This document shows positions 25,014-34,265 of a stretch of DNA of 64,000 nucleotides, one piece after another (position 1 is the stretch's first letter; each line of letters opens with the position of its first letter). The notes under the pieces were generated by a model, which saw only the letters and a list, made by a program, of their open reading frames with translations, searched no databases and was not told the origin of the DNA. The stretch is from Fulvivirga lutea (GTDB taxonomy: Bacteria > Bacteroidota > Bacteroidia > Cytophagales > Cyclobacteriaceae). The stretch spans positions 1,965,488 through 2,029,487 of the forward strand of contig NZ_CP070608.1 in assembly GCF_017068455.1 (NCBI RefSeq), read 5' to 3'. The translations under genes and the position numbers were made by a program.

Positions 25014-27980
25014 TTAATTAAGCTTCATAATGCGTTCGGTGGTAGAAAAGGTTTCGCCTTCCAGCCGAACGAGATAAATACCGGCAGGTTCATTCACAAT
25101 TGAAAAATCAAACGTCTGATTGAGTATATTGTCTAAGTTTCCTGCATACACTTCCTGACCGCTTAAATTCACAACTTGCACCTTTACTTTTTGTCTCTCT
25201 TTTAAATCGAATCGCAGTTTGTATTCACCAGTGCTGGGGTTGGGGAACAGGTAATATTCAGCATCCGGGAAAATTTCAGTTGTATAAATCTGTACATCAT
25301 CAATGTAGATATTATTGCCGTTTCTATTGGTATTCACAAAGGCGAGTCGCACTTCAGTTAAGTCCCTGAAATCATTTAAGTTAAGCGACTCGGTTCTCCA
25401 TGTAGATGGAGTAGGCGGGTTGCCATTGAATTGTCCAGTTGCCAGATCATCACCAACCTTGTTGTAAAGAACAATGTCAAAATCATCACCGCAATTGGTG
25501 GATAGAAGTAGGGCAAGGCCGTCTTCTGTGTTATTCAATCGTGAGTAGGCAACATCAAAAGTGAGGGTAATCTCACTGGCATTGCTAAAATCAAGTGTCG
25601 GGCTTACCAGCCAATCGCGTTCTCCAATTTCTGGATAGCCTGCATTTTCCATAAACGCATACTCTCTGCCATTGCTGGAAGCCGCGGCCCATGTATTGCT
25701 TTGGTCATGATTAACCACTACCCATTCTGAGAAGTCCAGGTCATCAAAGTCTTTCCTTAGCGGGACAATATCACTACTTTCATCAATATAAAATTCATAA
25801 GCTAAGGTTGAAGTTTCAGCGGTATTAGGAAGTTGAATAGTAACTGACAGCGTGTGACTTCCGATGGCTAAGTTGGAAAGAGGGATGTTGATGTTTTCGC
25901 TAAAACCAGGTTGCAGCGGGCTTGTAAAATTGAATGTTTGAGCGAGTTCTGTATTACGATCCAGTATATAGGCAATATCAACCGTTGAAACAGGAACAAT
26001 TCCATCATTAACTACTTCAATAATTAATTCCTGGTCTGACACACAAGATACCGGTGAAGGTGAAACAATTCTGTTCTCTACATCATCTACACTTATATTA
26101 TCGATGTATAAATTATTGCCAAAGGCATTTTTAGCAATAAATGTGATTTGAAGAGACTCTTCACCTAAATATTCTGCCAAGTCAATAGATTCATTGCGCC
26201 AATCTGCTTCCGAAGCAGGTGAGAAATTGCCAGTGGAATTGCCCGCAGTGCTCAATTCCGCTGCTTGCTTAAAGTAAATGGTATCTGCATCGGTTAATGG
26301 GTTGGCGCATTGTCTGCCCATCACTACGGTGAGTGATTCTAATTCAACTCCCGGGTATCGGGCATAGGCCACATCAAAAGAAAGCTTGGCTGTGGTTCTA
26401 TCCCGCAGGCTTATTACAGGTGAGCTAAACAAGTCTATGGCACCTTCATTTTCATAGCTGTAAAACTCAACATACAAGGCCTGATTACTTATTTCACCAT
26501 TATCAGCGGCCACCAATTCCCAGGTGCGTAGTCCATCTAAATTGGAAGTGAACCATGAATCGGGTGGTTGATTAAAATTTAAAGCAATGGGTGCAGTGCC
26601 AAGGGGAGGCAGAGAAAGTTCAACAGTTTCTAAATCATTCAAGCCATTTTCATCAGTGGTATTATTCACCGAAGTAATTTCAAATGTTAACTCAAATTTT
26701 CCTGGGTCAATATTAGCGAGGCTCAACTCCTCGAATGTGACTGTGTCAATTTCTAATAGGTTGAGAGAATTGTTAAACGTATTGGTAGCTACTTCAGCAC
26801 CATCAATTGACGCTGTGAGTTCATAAGTGCTTATGATGTTATCGCCATAATTACGCACTGCCAAGATTGGAGTAAATGAATCACCACAAATGCTTATCGT
26901 TGGAGATACAATGGTTCTAATCCCTAAATCATTACTTACTATCACTGGAGGTACTGTGCCTAAACTATTTTTTAAGGATGCTCTTCTAGGACTATTATCA
27001 ATTACTACCCGCATTCTGTCTTTTTGATCCGAAGTGAATAGGTTCATACAGACATCATCTGTGTAGTCCATATAATTCTGAAACATATCAGGCAAATCCG
27101 GAGAATCATTACTACAGCTGTTTGGGCCGGGGAAGTCACACAAACCCAGGCCGCCATTATCGGTTCTGGCTAGTGGCGTATCATCACAGAAATCATCCAC
27201 ATTACAATTTCCATCGCCCCAGATATGCCTTAGGCCAAAATAATGACCTACCTCATGGGTGGTAGTTCTTCCTCTATCATAGGCGGTACTCACATTTGCA
27301 GGCGGATATTTAAGCTTTGATCCGAATGTTCGATAATCAATGACTACGCCATCGGTAAGCCTGCTGTTACTTGCCTCTTCCAGCCCTTCCAGCGATGAGG
27401 AAACGGGAAACTGGGCATAGCCAAGAAAATCATTACCCAAATCCGTAACCCAGATATTTAAGTAATCTTCGGCAGGCCAGTAGCTCAAAGATTTTAATTC
27501 ATAATTATCTGCCAGAAACCATAAATCTCTGCCGCCATCGATTCGATTGATACCTGTTGTTGCTAAACCTTCGGGGTCTCTACTGGCTAATTCAAAGTTT
27601 ATTTCGATATCTGCTGCTATGGGCTGAAAGGTGGTAGGGGTGTTGTCACGATCGGCATTGGTTCTGCGGAAATCTTCATTGAGCACTTCTATCTGTGATA
27701 AAATTTGCTCATCGGAAATATTTAAGCCACTTCCAATAGTTTCACCTTTGTGTATGATGTGAACTACTACAGGTACTGTAACCACTTCGGCTTCGGTGCG
27801 TTCTTGCCGGTTAGTCTCACTCTTGCGTATTGATAGCCTTTGCTGCATCCATTGCTCAAAATGCTCGGTGGTTTCGCTCACCTTATTTTTGTCTTTGAGC
27901 ATTTGCTGATACATTTCAATACCGCAACGATCTTGCGCTTCAACGCCTAAAAGAGTGATGAAAAAAAAGCCTGCGATCAA
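25014..27980 (-). CDS. Secreted M43-type (pappalysin-like) zinc metalloprotease with T9SS domain
   Basis: The 988-residue exported protein has a leader ending VEAQ. The catalytic domain (about residues 70-345) carries the extended zinc motif HEVGHYFGLRHIW, then GDGNCNVDDFCDDTP, and a downstream Met-turn-like segment (YMDYTDDVCMNLFT). Two adhesion-type beta-sandwich modules (choice-of-anchor J-like, each with an NxYIDxI/V motif) follow. A type A T9SS sorting domain (LFPNPSTGEYKLRF...GIYLVRLEG) ends the protein. It is expected to act as an extracellular or surface protease. The start is uncertain: the frame stays open upstream without ATG or GTG, and TTG at 27980 gives a leader without the usual positive charges. 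Confidence 0.85.
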   Translation of the reverse strand: MIAGFFFITLLGVEAQDRCGIEMYQQMLKDKNKVSETTEHFEQWMQQRLSIRKSETNRQERTEAEVVTVPVVVHIIHKGETIGSGLNISDEQILSQIEVLNEDFRRTNADRDNTPTTFQPIAADIEINFELASRDPEGLATTGINRIDGGRDLWFLADNYELKSLSYWPAEDYLNIWVTDLGNDFLGYAQFPVSSSLEGLEEASNSRLTDGVVIDYRTFGSKLKYPPANVSTAYDRGRTTTHEVGHYFGLRHIWGDGNCNVDDFCDDTPLARTDNGGLGLCDFPGPNSCSNDSPDLPDMFQNYMDYTDDVCMNLFTSDQKDRMRVVIDNSPRRASLKNSLGTVPPVIVSNDLGIRTIVSPTISICGDSFTPILAVRNYGDNIISTYELTASIDGAEVATNTFNNSLNLLEIDTVTFEELSLANIDPGKFELTFEITSVNNTTDENGLNDLETVELSLPPLGTAPIALNFNQPPDSWFTSNLDGLRTWELVAADNGEISNQALYVEFYSYENEGAIDLFSSPVISLRDRTTAKLSFDVAYARYPGVELESLTVVMGRQCANPLTDADTIYFKQAAELSTAGNSTGNFSPASEADWRNESIDLAEYLGEESLQITFIAKNAFGNNLYIDNISVDDVENRIVSPSPVSCVSDQELIIEVVNDGIVPVSTVDIAYILDRNTELAQTFNFTSPLQPGFSENINIPLSNLAIGSHTLSVTIQLPNTAETSTLAYEFYIDESSDIVPLRKDFDDLDFSEWVVVNHDQSNTWAAASSNGREYAFMENAGYPEIGERDWLVSPTLDFSNASEITLTFDVAYSRLNNTEDGLALLLSTNCGDDFDIVLYNKVGDDLATGQFNGNPPTPSTWRTESLNLNDFRDLTEVRLAFVNTNRNGNNIYIDDVQIYTTEIFPDAEYYLFPNPSTGEYKLRFDLKERQKVKVQVVNLSGQEVYAGNLDNILNQTFDFSIVNEPAGIYLVRLEGETFSTTERIMKLN

Positions 27981-28054
27981 CAGGCTCTTTATGATTTCGA
28001 TATTTCTTATTTTTTTCAGCTTCTCACTAATTAATGAGTTGAAAACGATGTTTT

Positions 28055-28357
28055 TTACATCATATTGTCTGGAAGCTTGGCATTAGGATCATCCGGTAAG
28101 GTGATATTCAATGCTTCCACATGTTTAATTTCAGGAACTGCCTTTTTGATAGCTTCTTCTACACCAGCCTTCAACGTCATGGTTGACATTGGGCAAGAGC
28201 CACACGCTCCTAATAATTCTAACTTCACAGTCATGTCATCAGTAATTTCTACTACTTTAACATTTCCACCATCAGTTTCTAAGTAAGGGCGAATACTATC
28301 CAACGCCTTATCTATTCTTGAAACTAACTCCTCCGACACTAAATTTGATGTTTCCAT
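28055..28357 (-). CDS. NifU C-terminal-domain Fe-S scaffold protein
   Basis: The 100-residue protein matches the NfuA/NifU C-terminal domain (IRPYLETDGGNVKVVEI) and has the cluster-binding CxxC in LLGACGSCPMS. It carries or delivers [4Fe-4S] clusters in the cytoplasm. Its ATG overlaps the stop of the Mrp gene by one base (TAATG), so the two Fe-S factors are made together. Confidence 0.93.
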   Translation of the reverse strand: METSNLVSEELVSRIDKALDSIRPYLETDGGNVKVVEITDDMTVKLELLGACGSCPMSTMTLKAGVEEAIKKAVPEIKHVEALNITLPDDPNAKLPDNMM

Positions 28358-29451
28358 TATGCGTTCATTTCCACTTTTTTCGTCTTTTCCATGTTGGCGT
28401 TTCTAATAGCTACTTGTCGAGCCATTGCTTCGGCCAATTGATTAAAGGATTCTGCTGTTGCATCATCTTTCATTACTACCGGCAACCCGCTATCACCACT
28501 TTCTCTAATGCTCTGAACCAAAGGTATTTGCCCCAGTAACGGGACATTATGTTTTTCCGCTAAGTTCAAACCACCATCTTGTCCAAATATGTAATATTTA
28601 TTGTCTGGTAGCTCTGCAGGAGTAAAGTACGCCATATTTTCAATAATACCCAACACAGGCACATTGATCTGTGGCTGTTTGAACATAGCCAATCCTTTTC
28701 TGGCATCTGCCAAAGCCACTTTTTGTGGTGTTGTCACTACAACAGCTCCGGTTACAGGCACCGTTTGCACTAGTGTTAGGTGAATATCACTTGTTCCGGG
28801 CGGTAAGTCTATCAGTAAATAATCCAGTTCGCCCCATTCTGTATCAGCAATAAACTGGCGTAAGGCAGAACTTGCCATTGGTCCTCGCCAAACTACAGCA
28901 TTATCTGCAGGTGCAAGAAATCCAATTGAAATAAGTTTGATACCATACTGTTCAAGAGGTACGATCAGGTTTTTACCGTTCACTTGTTTAACCTCAGGCT
29001 GCTCACCTTCACAATTAAACATTGTAGGAATGGAAGGACCGTAAATATCTGCATCAATAATACCTACTTTGGCACCTTTGTTTTTAAGTGCAACAGCCAG
29101 GTTGGCCGTAACCGTAGATTTACCAACTCCACCTTTACCTGATGATATGGCGATAATATTTTTAACTCCGGGAAGTATTGGCCCATCGTTTCGGGTGGTA
29201 GTCACATTCGATGTCATGTGTATTTCCACAGACAATGATTTATCCAAATGCTTATGAATAGCATCTATACAGTTGTTCTTTATTAATTCTTTCAGCGGAC
29301 ATGCCGGTGTGGTAAGCACCACAGTGAATTTTACAGTATCACTGAAAATTTCAATATCCTTGATCATGTTGAGCGTTACCAGATCTTTCTTTAAATCCGG
29401 ATCATCAACTGTAGATAGTGCTTTTAGTACGTCTGATTCCTTAAATGCCAT
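28357..29451 (-). CDS. apbC: Mrp/NBP35-family Fe-S carrier ATPase
   Basis: The 364-residue protein has an N-terminal MIP18/DUF59 domain (about residues 1-90). A deviant Walker P-loop ATPase follows (SSGKGGVGKST at about residues 105-115), with DADIYGPSIPTMF and LIDLPPGTSDIHLT. It transfers Fe-S clusters to apo-proteins. The CPxC pair typical of proteobacterial ApbC after ENMSYF is replaced here by ENMAYFTPAEL, as I recall for Bacteroidota members, so cluster binding must use other residues. It forms a coupled pair with the NifU gene downstream and is divergent from dnaG. Confidence 0.93.
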   Translation of the reverse strand: MAFKESDVLKALSTVDDPDLKKDLVTLNMIKDIEIFSDTVKFTVVLTTPACPLKELIKNNCIDAIHKHLDKSLSVEIHMTSNVTTTRNDGPILPGVKNIIAISSGKGGVGKSTVTANLAVALKNKGAKVGIIDADIYGPSIPTMFNCEGEQPEVKQVNGKNLIVPLEQYGIKLISIGFLAPADNAVVWRGPMASSALRQFIADTEWGELDYLLIDLPPGTSDIHLTLVQTVPVTGAVVVTTPQKVALADARKGLAMFKQPQINVPVLGIIENMAYFTPAELPDNKYYIFGQDGGLNLAEKHNVPLLGQIPLVQSIRESGDSGLPVVMKDDATAESFNQLAEAMARQVAIRNANMEKTKKVEMNA

Positions 29452-29589
29452 ATTCCCTCGTCTTCAATTCAATTTTTGCGCAATTTAGCCTTTCTGGTTC
29501 GTTTTTAGTAACAATTGAAATACAAAATAAGTTGTGGTCAATCACCTTTCTATTTGATTATATTTAACTTTGATGTCCAACTACAAAAA

Positions 29590-31515
29590 TTGATAGCAAA
29601 ACAGACCATACAGGAAGTTCAGGATAGGGCAGATATTGAAGATATTGTATCTGATTACGTTACCCTTAAACGGAAGGGTAGCGGTAAATACTTGTGGGCT
29701 TGCTGTCCATTCCATGATGAGAAAACTCCTTCTTTTGCTGTAACTCCAGATAGAGGTATTTACAAGTGTTTCGGATGTGGTAAGTCAGGAGACAGCATCA
29801 ACTTTGTAATGGAGCATGATGGATTGAATTATGTGGAAACCATCAGGCATCTGGCAAAAAAGTATGGTATTGAGATTATAGAAGATGAACAGACTGATGA
29901 TCAGTTAGCTGAACAGAATGAAAAAGACAGTCTGTACATTGTTCTTAATTATGCCAATGAATACTTCAAAAAACAACTTCTGGAGACAGATGAAGGCAAA
30001 TCCATCGGTTTAAGCTATTTTAAAGAGCGCGGCTATGATGCACCCATCATTGAAAAATTTCAGTTAGGTTATAGCCAAAGTGCCTGGGACTCACTTTTGC
30101 AGGATGCTACTAAAAACGCATACAATGAAGACTTGCTGGAAAAAGCAGGCCTGATTGTAAGGAAGGAGGGCGATAAAAAGTACGATCGTTTTAGAGGCAG
30201 AGTAATTTTTCCAATACATAATGTAACAGGTAAGGTGGTGGCTTTCGGTGCCCGAACGCTCAAGAAAGATGACAAACCTAAATACCTTAACTCTCCTGAA
30301 AGTGATGTTTATCACAAAAGCAAAATCCTTTACGGGTTGTATCAGGCAAAAGGCGCCATACGGCAGCAGGATAATTGCTATTTAGTAGAAGGCTATACGG
30401 ATGTTATCTCGCTTCACCAGTCTGATATTGAGAATGTAGTAAGCTCAAGTGGCACATCACTAACGGACGAGCAGATTAAACTTATCAGCCGTTTTTCGCA
30501 GAATATAACCGTACTATTTGATGGCGATGCTGCTGGAATGAAGGCTTCGCTTCGGGGTATTGATATGATTCTTGAAGCCGGGATGAATGTGCGCGTGGTG
30601 GTTTTCCCTGAAGGAGAAGACCCGGATAGCTATTCCAAAAAACTTGGGACATCAGAATTTAAAGCCTTTTTAAAAGAGCATACTACAGATTTTATCAGCT
30701 TTAAAACAAGCTTGTATGCCGAAGAATCTGCTCGTGATCCATTAAAAAAGGCAGAATCAATCAAAGAGATCGTAAGCTCTATTGGTAAAATACCGGACGG
30801 GATCAAGCGCGCGGTTTACCTCAAAGAATCTTCGAAGCTTCTGGATATCGATGAATCAGTGCTGGTTGCTGAGTTGAATAAAATCCTGATAAAGGACAGA
30901 AGAAAAGATACTAAAAAAAGGGAGGAAGAAGCTACTGGAGAAAGGCTTTTAGATGAGCTGATCACAGAAACTGAGGTTAAGTCCATAGATGTTAAAGACC
31001 AGATTAGGATTCAGGAGCGTGAAAGCATCCGGTTACTCGTTAATTATGGGTTGAATGAAATTGAGGAGGAGTATAAAATATATAATTACCTGCTCAATGA
31101 GTTGGAGGATGTTGAGTTTGTAACTCCCGTTTACAAAGAAATATTTGAGCTCTTCAAAGAGCGTTTAGATCAGGGAGAGGTGATAGATGATCAGTATTTA
31201 ATAGCCAATGGTTCTGAGGCTATTAAGAAAGAAGTGATTGATCTTGTGACCGAACGCAGAGAAATTAGTCCGAACTGGAATGATAAATATCAAATATTTA
31301 TACCTGCAGAACACGATTTATTGGAGACAGTAGTTTACACACACGTGGCTCGCCTGAAATTCAGAGTCATTCAAAAGCTTATTACAGAGAATCTTGCCAA
31401 AATGAAAGTTGAAAAAGACTCCGAAGAGCAAGACAAGCTGTTTATCATTCACGACCGCCTCAAAAAATCTGAAATGGAGTTGGCCAAGGTGCTGGGTATT
31501 GTGGTTTCGAGGTGA
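29590..31515 (+). CDS. dnaG: DNA primase
   Basis: DnaG makes RNA primers for replication. The TTG at 29590 is chosen because the usual DnaG N-terminus (I-x-KQTIQEVQDRADI) begins there; an earlier TTG at 29515 would add an unusual leader. The product is about 641 residues. It has the CHC2 zinc finger (CCPFHDEKTPSF ... CFGCGKSGDSINF). The Toprim domain contains VEGYTDVISLHQ and LFDGDAAGM. A charged C-terminal helicase-binding region follows. It is followed by a palindromic element and the DUF559 gene. Confidence 0.95.
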   Translation: MIAKQTIQEVQDRADIEDIVSDYVTLKRKGSGKYLWACCPFHDEKTPSFAVTPDRGIYKCFGCGKSGDSINFVMEHDGLNYVETIRHLAKKYGIEIIEDEQTDDQLAEQNEKDSLYIVLNYANEYFKKQLLETDEGKSIGLSYFKERGYDAPIIEKFQLGYSQSAWDSLLQDATKNAYNEDLLEKAGLIVRKEGDKKYDRFRGRVIFPIHNVTGKVVAFGARTLKKDDKPKYLNSPESDVYHKSKILYGLYQAKGAIRQQDNCYLVEGYTDVISLHQSDIENVVSSSGTSLTDEQIKLISRFSQNITVLFDGDAAGMKASLRGIDMILEAGMNVRVVVFPEGEDPDSYSKKLGTSEFKAFLKEHTTDFISFKTSLYAEESARDPLKKAESIKEIVSSIGKIPDGIKRAVYLKESSKLLDIDESVLVAELNKILIKDRRKDTKKREEEATGERLLDELITETEVKSIDVKDQIRIQERESIRLLVNYGLNEIEEEYKIYNYLLNELEDVEFVTPVYKEIFELFKERLDQGEVIDDQYLIANGSEAIKKEVIDLVTERREISPNWNDKYQIFIPAEHDLLETVVYTHVARLKFRVIQKLITENLAKMKVEKDSEEQDKLFIIHDRLKKSEMELAKVLGIVVSR

Positions 31516-31518
31516 GTT

Positions 31519-31552
31519 TAATCCCCCATACCCCCTTTATAAAAGGGGGATT
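31519..31552. repeat. GC-palindrome after dnaG
   Basis: CCCCCTTT-ATA-AAAGGGGG (31531-31549) is nested inside an outer AATCCCCC/GGGGGATT pair. It begins about 4 bases after the dnaG stop and could act as a terminator. A related palindrome occurs just before the DUF559 gene. Confidence 0.7.
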
Positions 31553-31620
31553 TATTGTGCTTTCTACATAAGAATTGGTGTAATATTTAATTGTATTTTA
31601 ATAAATTAGTTAATAATAAG

Positions 31621-31656
31621 TCCCCCTTGAAAAGGGGGTGTCCAAAGGACGGGGGA
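31621..31656. repeat. GC-palindrome directly before the DUF559 gene
   Basis: CCCCCTT...AAGGGGG (31622-31638) is followed by GTCC-AAA-GGAC and a final GGGGGA. The outer TCCCCC/GGGGGA ends pair. The element stops 5 bases before the DUF559 ATG. It is the partner of the palindrome at 31519. Confidence 0.7.
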
Positions 31657-31661
31657 TAACA

Positions 31662-32045
31662 ATGTACTACTTACCTTACAATAAAAACCTGAAGCAATTT
31701 TCACGCTATTTGAGAAACAATAGTACACTCTCTGAAGTGCTTCTTTGGAATGAAATCAAAGCTCGGAAGATCAAGGGTTATCAATTTAACAGGCAAAAGC
31801 CTCTGAACAATTACATCGTAGATTTTTATTGCAAGCAATTAAATCTCGTCATTGAAGTAGACGGTTCCTCTCATTATCATGGCGATGCACCAATTAGAGA
31901 TGCACAAAGGCAGACTATACTTGAATCTATGGGACTCAACTTCTTGCGTTTTGATGATATGGATGTTAAGAAGAATATTAATTCGGTGATTCAAATTATT
32001 TATGAATTCATTGAAGAATACGAGGCGTTGAATTCCCCAAGCTGA
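31662..32045 (+). CDS. DUF559 (Vsr-like PD-(D/E)XK) endonuclease-domain protein
   Basis: The 127-residue protein is a complete DUF559 domain: LRNNSTLSEVLLWNEIKARK, then GYQFNRQKPLNNYIVDFYC, the catalytic-type E-VDG (LVIEVDGSSHY) and FLRFDDMDV. The family belongs to the Vsr/restriction-endonuclease-like fold, but the biological role is not established. The gene is closely framed by GC-palindromes upstream and a REP-like inverted repeat 10 bases downstream. A longer frame begins at 31638, but its codons lie within the palindrome; the ATG at 31662 gives the normal family start (MYYLPYNKNLK). Confidence 0.88.
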   Translation: MYYLPYNKNLKQFSRYLRNNSTLSEVLLWNEIKARKIKGYQFNRQKPLNNYIVDFYCKQLNLVIEVDGSSHYHGDAPIRDAQRQTILESMGLNFLRFDDMDVKKNINSVIQIIYEFIEEYEALNSPS

Positions 32046-32055
32046 AAAGCCTACC

Positions 32056-32134
32056 GTCATTCCAACCTTGATTTGGAATCCCTAATTCTGAAACACACCA
32101 TCGCGCAGAGATTCTGAATCAAGTTCAGAATGAC
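32056..32134. repeat. REP-like inverted repeat with GTCATTC/GAATGAC ends
   Basis: GTCATTC at 32056 and GAATGAC at 32128 are inverted terminal words of a 79-bp palindromic element. Internal complementary stretches include CTTGATT and AATCAAG. It closes the DUF559 block. Confidence 0.65.
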
Positions 32135-32229
32135 AAACAAACTGCTTTTCAGCTATTAACATTTAGTCAAATATTATAGGAATTACCTGCATACAAAGGA
32201 AATAGAAGGTATTTACAAATAAAAAGACC

Positions 32230-33756
32230 ATGAAATACCTTCTTGCAATTTTACTTATCACCTTTTGCTCACAAACATTCGCGCAACAATTTACGCTTAT
32301 TGAAAAAGGCGAAATAGCCACTGATACCACCAATACCAACGGTGCCAGCTTTGTCGATTATGACAATGATGGCGACCTGGATATTTTTCTTTCCAATGCC
32401 AATACACCGTTTGGTTTCAATACGCTGTATAAGAATCAAGGGAATGACGTGTTTGAAAAAGTAAATGCCGGAGAGGTTACTAACATGCAGACAGTCTCTT
32501 TTGGCCATACCTGGGGTGATTACGATAATGATGGGTTGCTGGATCTTTTTGTGGTAAACGCCTTTACAAATATTGGCTCGCTTCTTTATAAAAATCTGGG
32601 TAACGACAAGTTTCAGCGAAATGAGAATTACAATTCAGGGAAGAGTAATGTAATGGGTTTTGCCGCCAGCTGGCGGGATTTTGATAATGATGGGTATTTG
32701 GATCTGACTGTGATTCACCCGGCCGGAGGGTTTGTAGGCTTGCCAACAACAGGAAATTTCCTGTTTAAGAATAATGGAGATCAGTTTGGGAGTTTTACAG
32801 AGGAATTAACTACACCTGTTACTAGACGAACAGCACCTTTTACCAATGCCAATTGGGTAGATTATGATATGGATGGCGACTCAGACTTGTTCATAGGCAG
32901 CGGTCCGGCTAACGGAACGTTGGCCCCAGATTTTCATTACAAAAATATGCTGAATGAGACAGGTGCGTTATCATTTCAGCAAATACGAAACACAACTTTT
33001 GCTAATGATTCTTTGGACGGACAAACATGGAATTGGATAGACATTGACAATGATGGTGATTTAGATGCCTACATGACCAACTGGGGCGGTGTACAAGGTG
33101 GATTTAAGAATAATTTGTATCTGAATAAAGGCGATACTATTGTGCGAGTGAATGAAGGAGCAATAGTAAATGACATTGGTATTTCATTAGCCAATGTGTG
33201 GGCAGATTTTGATAATGATGGTGACCTTGATGTGTATGTTGGAAATGGCGGTAATCAGCCAAATAGATATTATGAAAATGATGGAAAAGGAAATTTCACG
33301 AGTATTGAAAAAGGACACTTTGTAGAAACTGCTAAAAACACGTGGGGTGTAAGTGCCGGAGATTATAATAATGATGGCCGAGTAGATTTATTTGTGTCCA
33401 ACAAGACTGGCTACATACGAGGGGGCGATGTAAATTTTCTTTACAGGAATGATACCAATAACAATAACAACTGGATTATTATTAAGTGTGTGGGCGAAAA
33501 ATCAAATAAAACAGGAATAGGAACCAAAATAAAACTCACTTCTAAAATTGATGGTAAAGCCGTTACCCAGTATCGTGAAATTGGCTCTAACGCTACCTTT
33601 TTGGGTATCAACGACTTACGAGCTCATTTCGGATTGAATAAGTCTAAAACTATTGATAAAGTAGAACTGATTTGGCCTTCCGGTCAGGTGGATAGGTATG
33701 AAAATGTTAATTCTAATCAAATTCTGGTAGCTACGGAGGGCAAATCGTTGAAATAA
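32230..33756 (+). CDS. Exported FG-GAP/VCBS repeat protein with ASPIC/UnbV domain
   Basis: The 508-residue protein has a signal peptide (about residues 1-18, ending TFAQ). Many calcium-loop FG-GAP motifs (DYDNDGDLDIF, DYDNDGLLDLF, DIDNDGDLDAY, DFDNDGDLDVY, DYNNDGRVDLF) suggest a seven-bladed propeller. The C-terminal ASPIC/UnbV region contains NNNWIIIKCVGEKSNKTGIG and LIWPSGQVD. It is of the CRTAC1 type, usually periplasmic or extracellular, probably binding Ca2+. No enzymatic role is assigned. No T9SS domain is visible. It stands alone, with REP-like DNA before it and a small-protein gene after it. Confidence 0.88.
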   Translation: MKYLLAILLITFCSQTFAQQFTLIEKGEIATDTTNTNGASFVDYDNDGDLDIFLSNANTPFGFNTLYKNQGNDVFEKVNAGEVTNMQTVSFGHTWGDYDNDGLLDLFVVNAFTNIGSLLYKNLGNDKFQRNENYNSGKSNVMGFAASWRDFDNDGYLDLTVIHPAGGFVGLPTTGNFLFKNNGDQFGSFTEELTTPVTRRTAPFTNANWVDYDMDGDSDLFIGSGPANGTLAPDFHYKNMLNETGALSFQQIRNTTFANDSLDGQTWNWIDIDNDGDLDAYMTNWGGVQGGFKNNLYLNKGDTIVRVNEGAIVNDIGISLANVWADFDNDGDLDVYVGNGGNQPNRYYENDGKGNFTSIEKGHFVETAKNTWGVSAGDYNNDGRVDLFVSNKTGYIRGGDVNFLYRNDTNNNNNWIIIKCVGEKSNKTGIGTKIKLTSKIDGKAVTQYREIGSNATFLGINDLRAHFGLNKSKTIDKVELIWPSGQVDRYENVNSNQILVATEGKSLK

Positions 33757-33887
33757 GTTAAGTCTGAATTTTGGTATATAAACTTTCAGAATTTTAATTC
33801 AGCAGTTGTATTAGAATTGTTGTAATACTTACCGATTAAGTTTTAAATTCAAGCCTTCAAATTAATTGTTTAATTAAAGTTTATAAG

Positions 33888-34265
33888 ATGGCTACAATAA
33901 CTATGTACTTAAAGTACCAAAATGACGACTTGTATTATTCTATGGATAACACCAACTTTAGTCCTTTAGAGGAAGATACTGTAACTGGCGTTGATACTGG
34001 TGATACAGTTGTTTGGAGACTTGCTTCTAATAGCAATATTCTGAAAATCAACAACATAAATGTTAATGAAACTAAGGGAGGTCGTAAGTCAACAGATATT
34101 TGGGAAACAAAACCAAAGTCTAATGATGGAGGTCAGTCATTTCAAGGGCTTATTGAATCAGGTTTGGATAATACTCCTAAATACAATGGCTATACTATTA
34201 AGTATAAGACAGCAGATGGTGATAAAGAAAAGGATCCAGAGCTCAAACAGCCTGATGGAGCTTAA
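33888..34265 (+). CDS. Small soluble protein encoded ahead of a histidine kinase
   Basis: The 125-residue acidic protein has no signal peptide and looks all-beta (ITMYLKYQNDDLYYSMDN, TGDTVVWRLASNSNILKI, GYTIKYKTADG). The end is a low-complexity KEKDPELKQPDGA tail. The kinase ATG at 34255 overlaps its last 11 bases, so the two are likely one operon. A terminator-like hairpin sits just after its stop. I do not recognise the family; a ligand-binding or partner protein for the kinase is a guess from position. Confidence 0.6.
   Translation: MATITMYLKYQNDDLYYSMDNTNFSPLEEDTVTGVDTGDTVVWRLASNSNILKINNINVNETKGGRKSTDIWETKPKSNDGGQSFQGLIESGLDNTPKYNGYTIKYKTADGDKEKDPELKQPDGA

Noticed and set aside
34060-34254. 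Kinase start extended upstream to 34060
   Set aside because: It would overlap most of the 125-aa gene in another frame; ATG 34255 gives a proper signal peptide.
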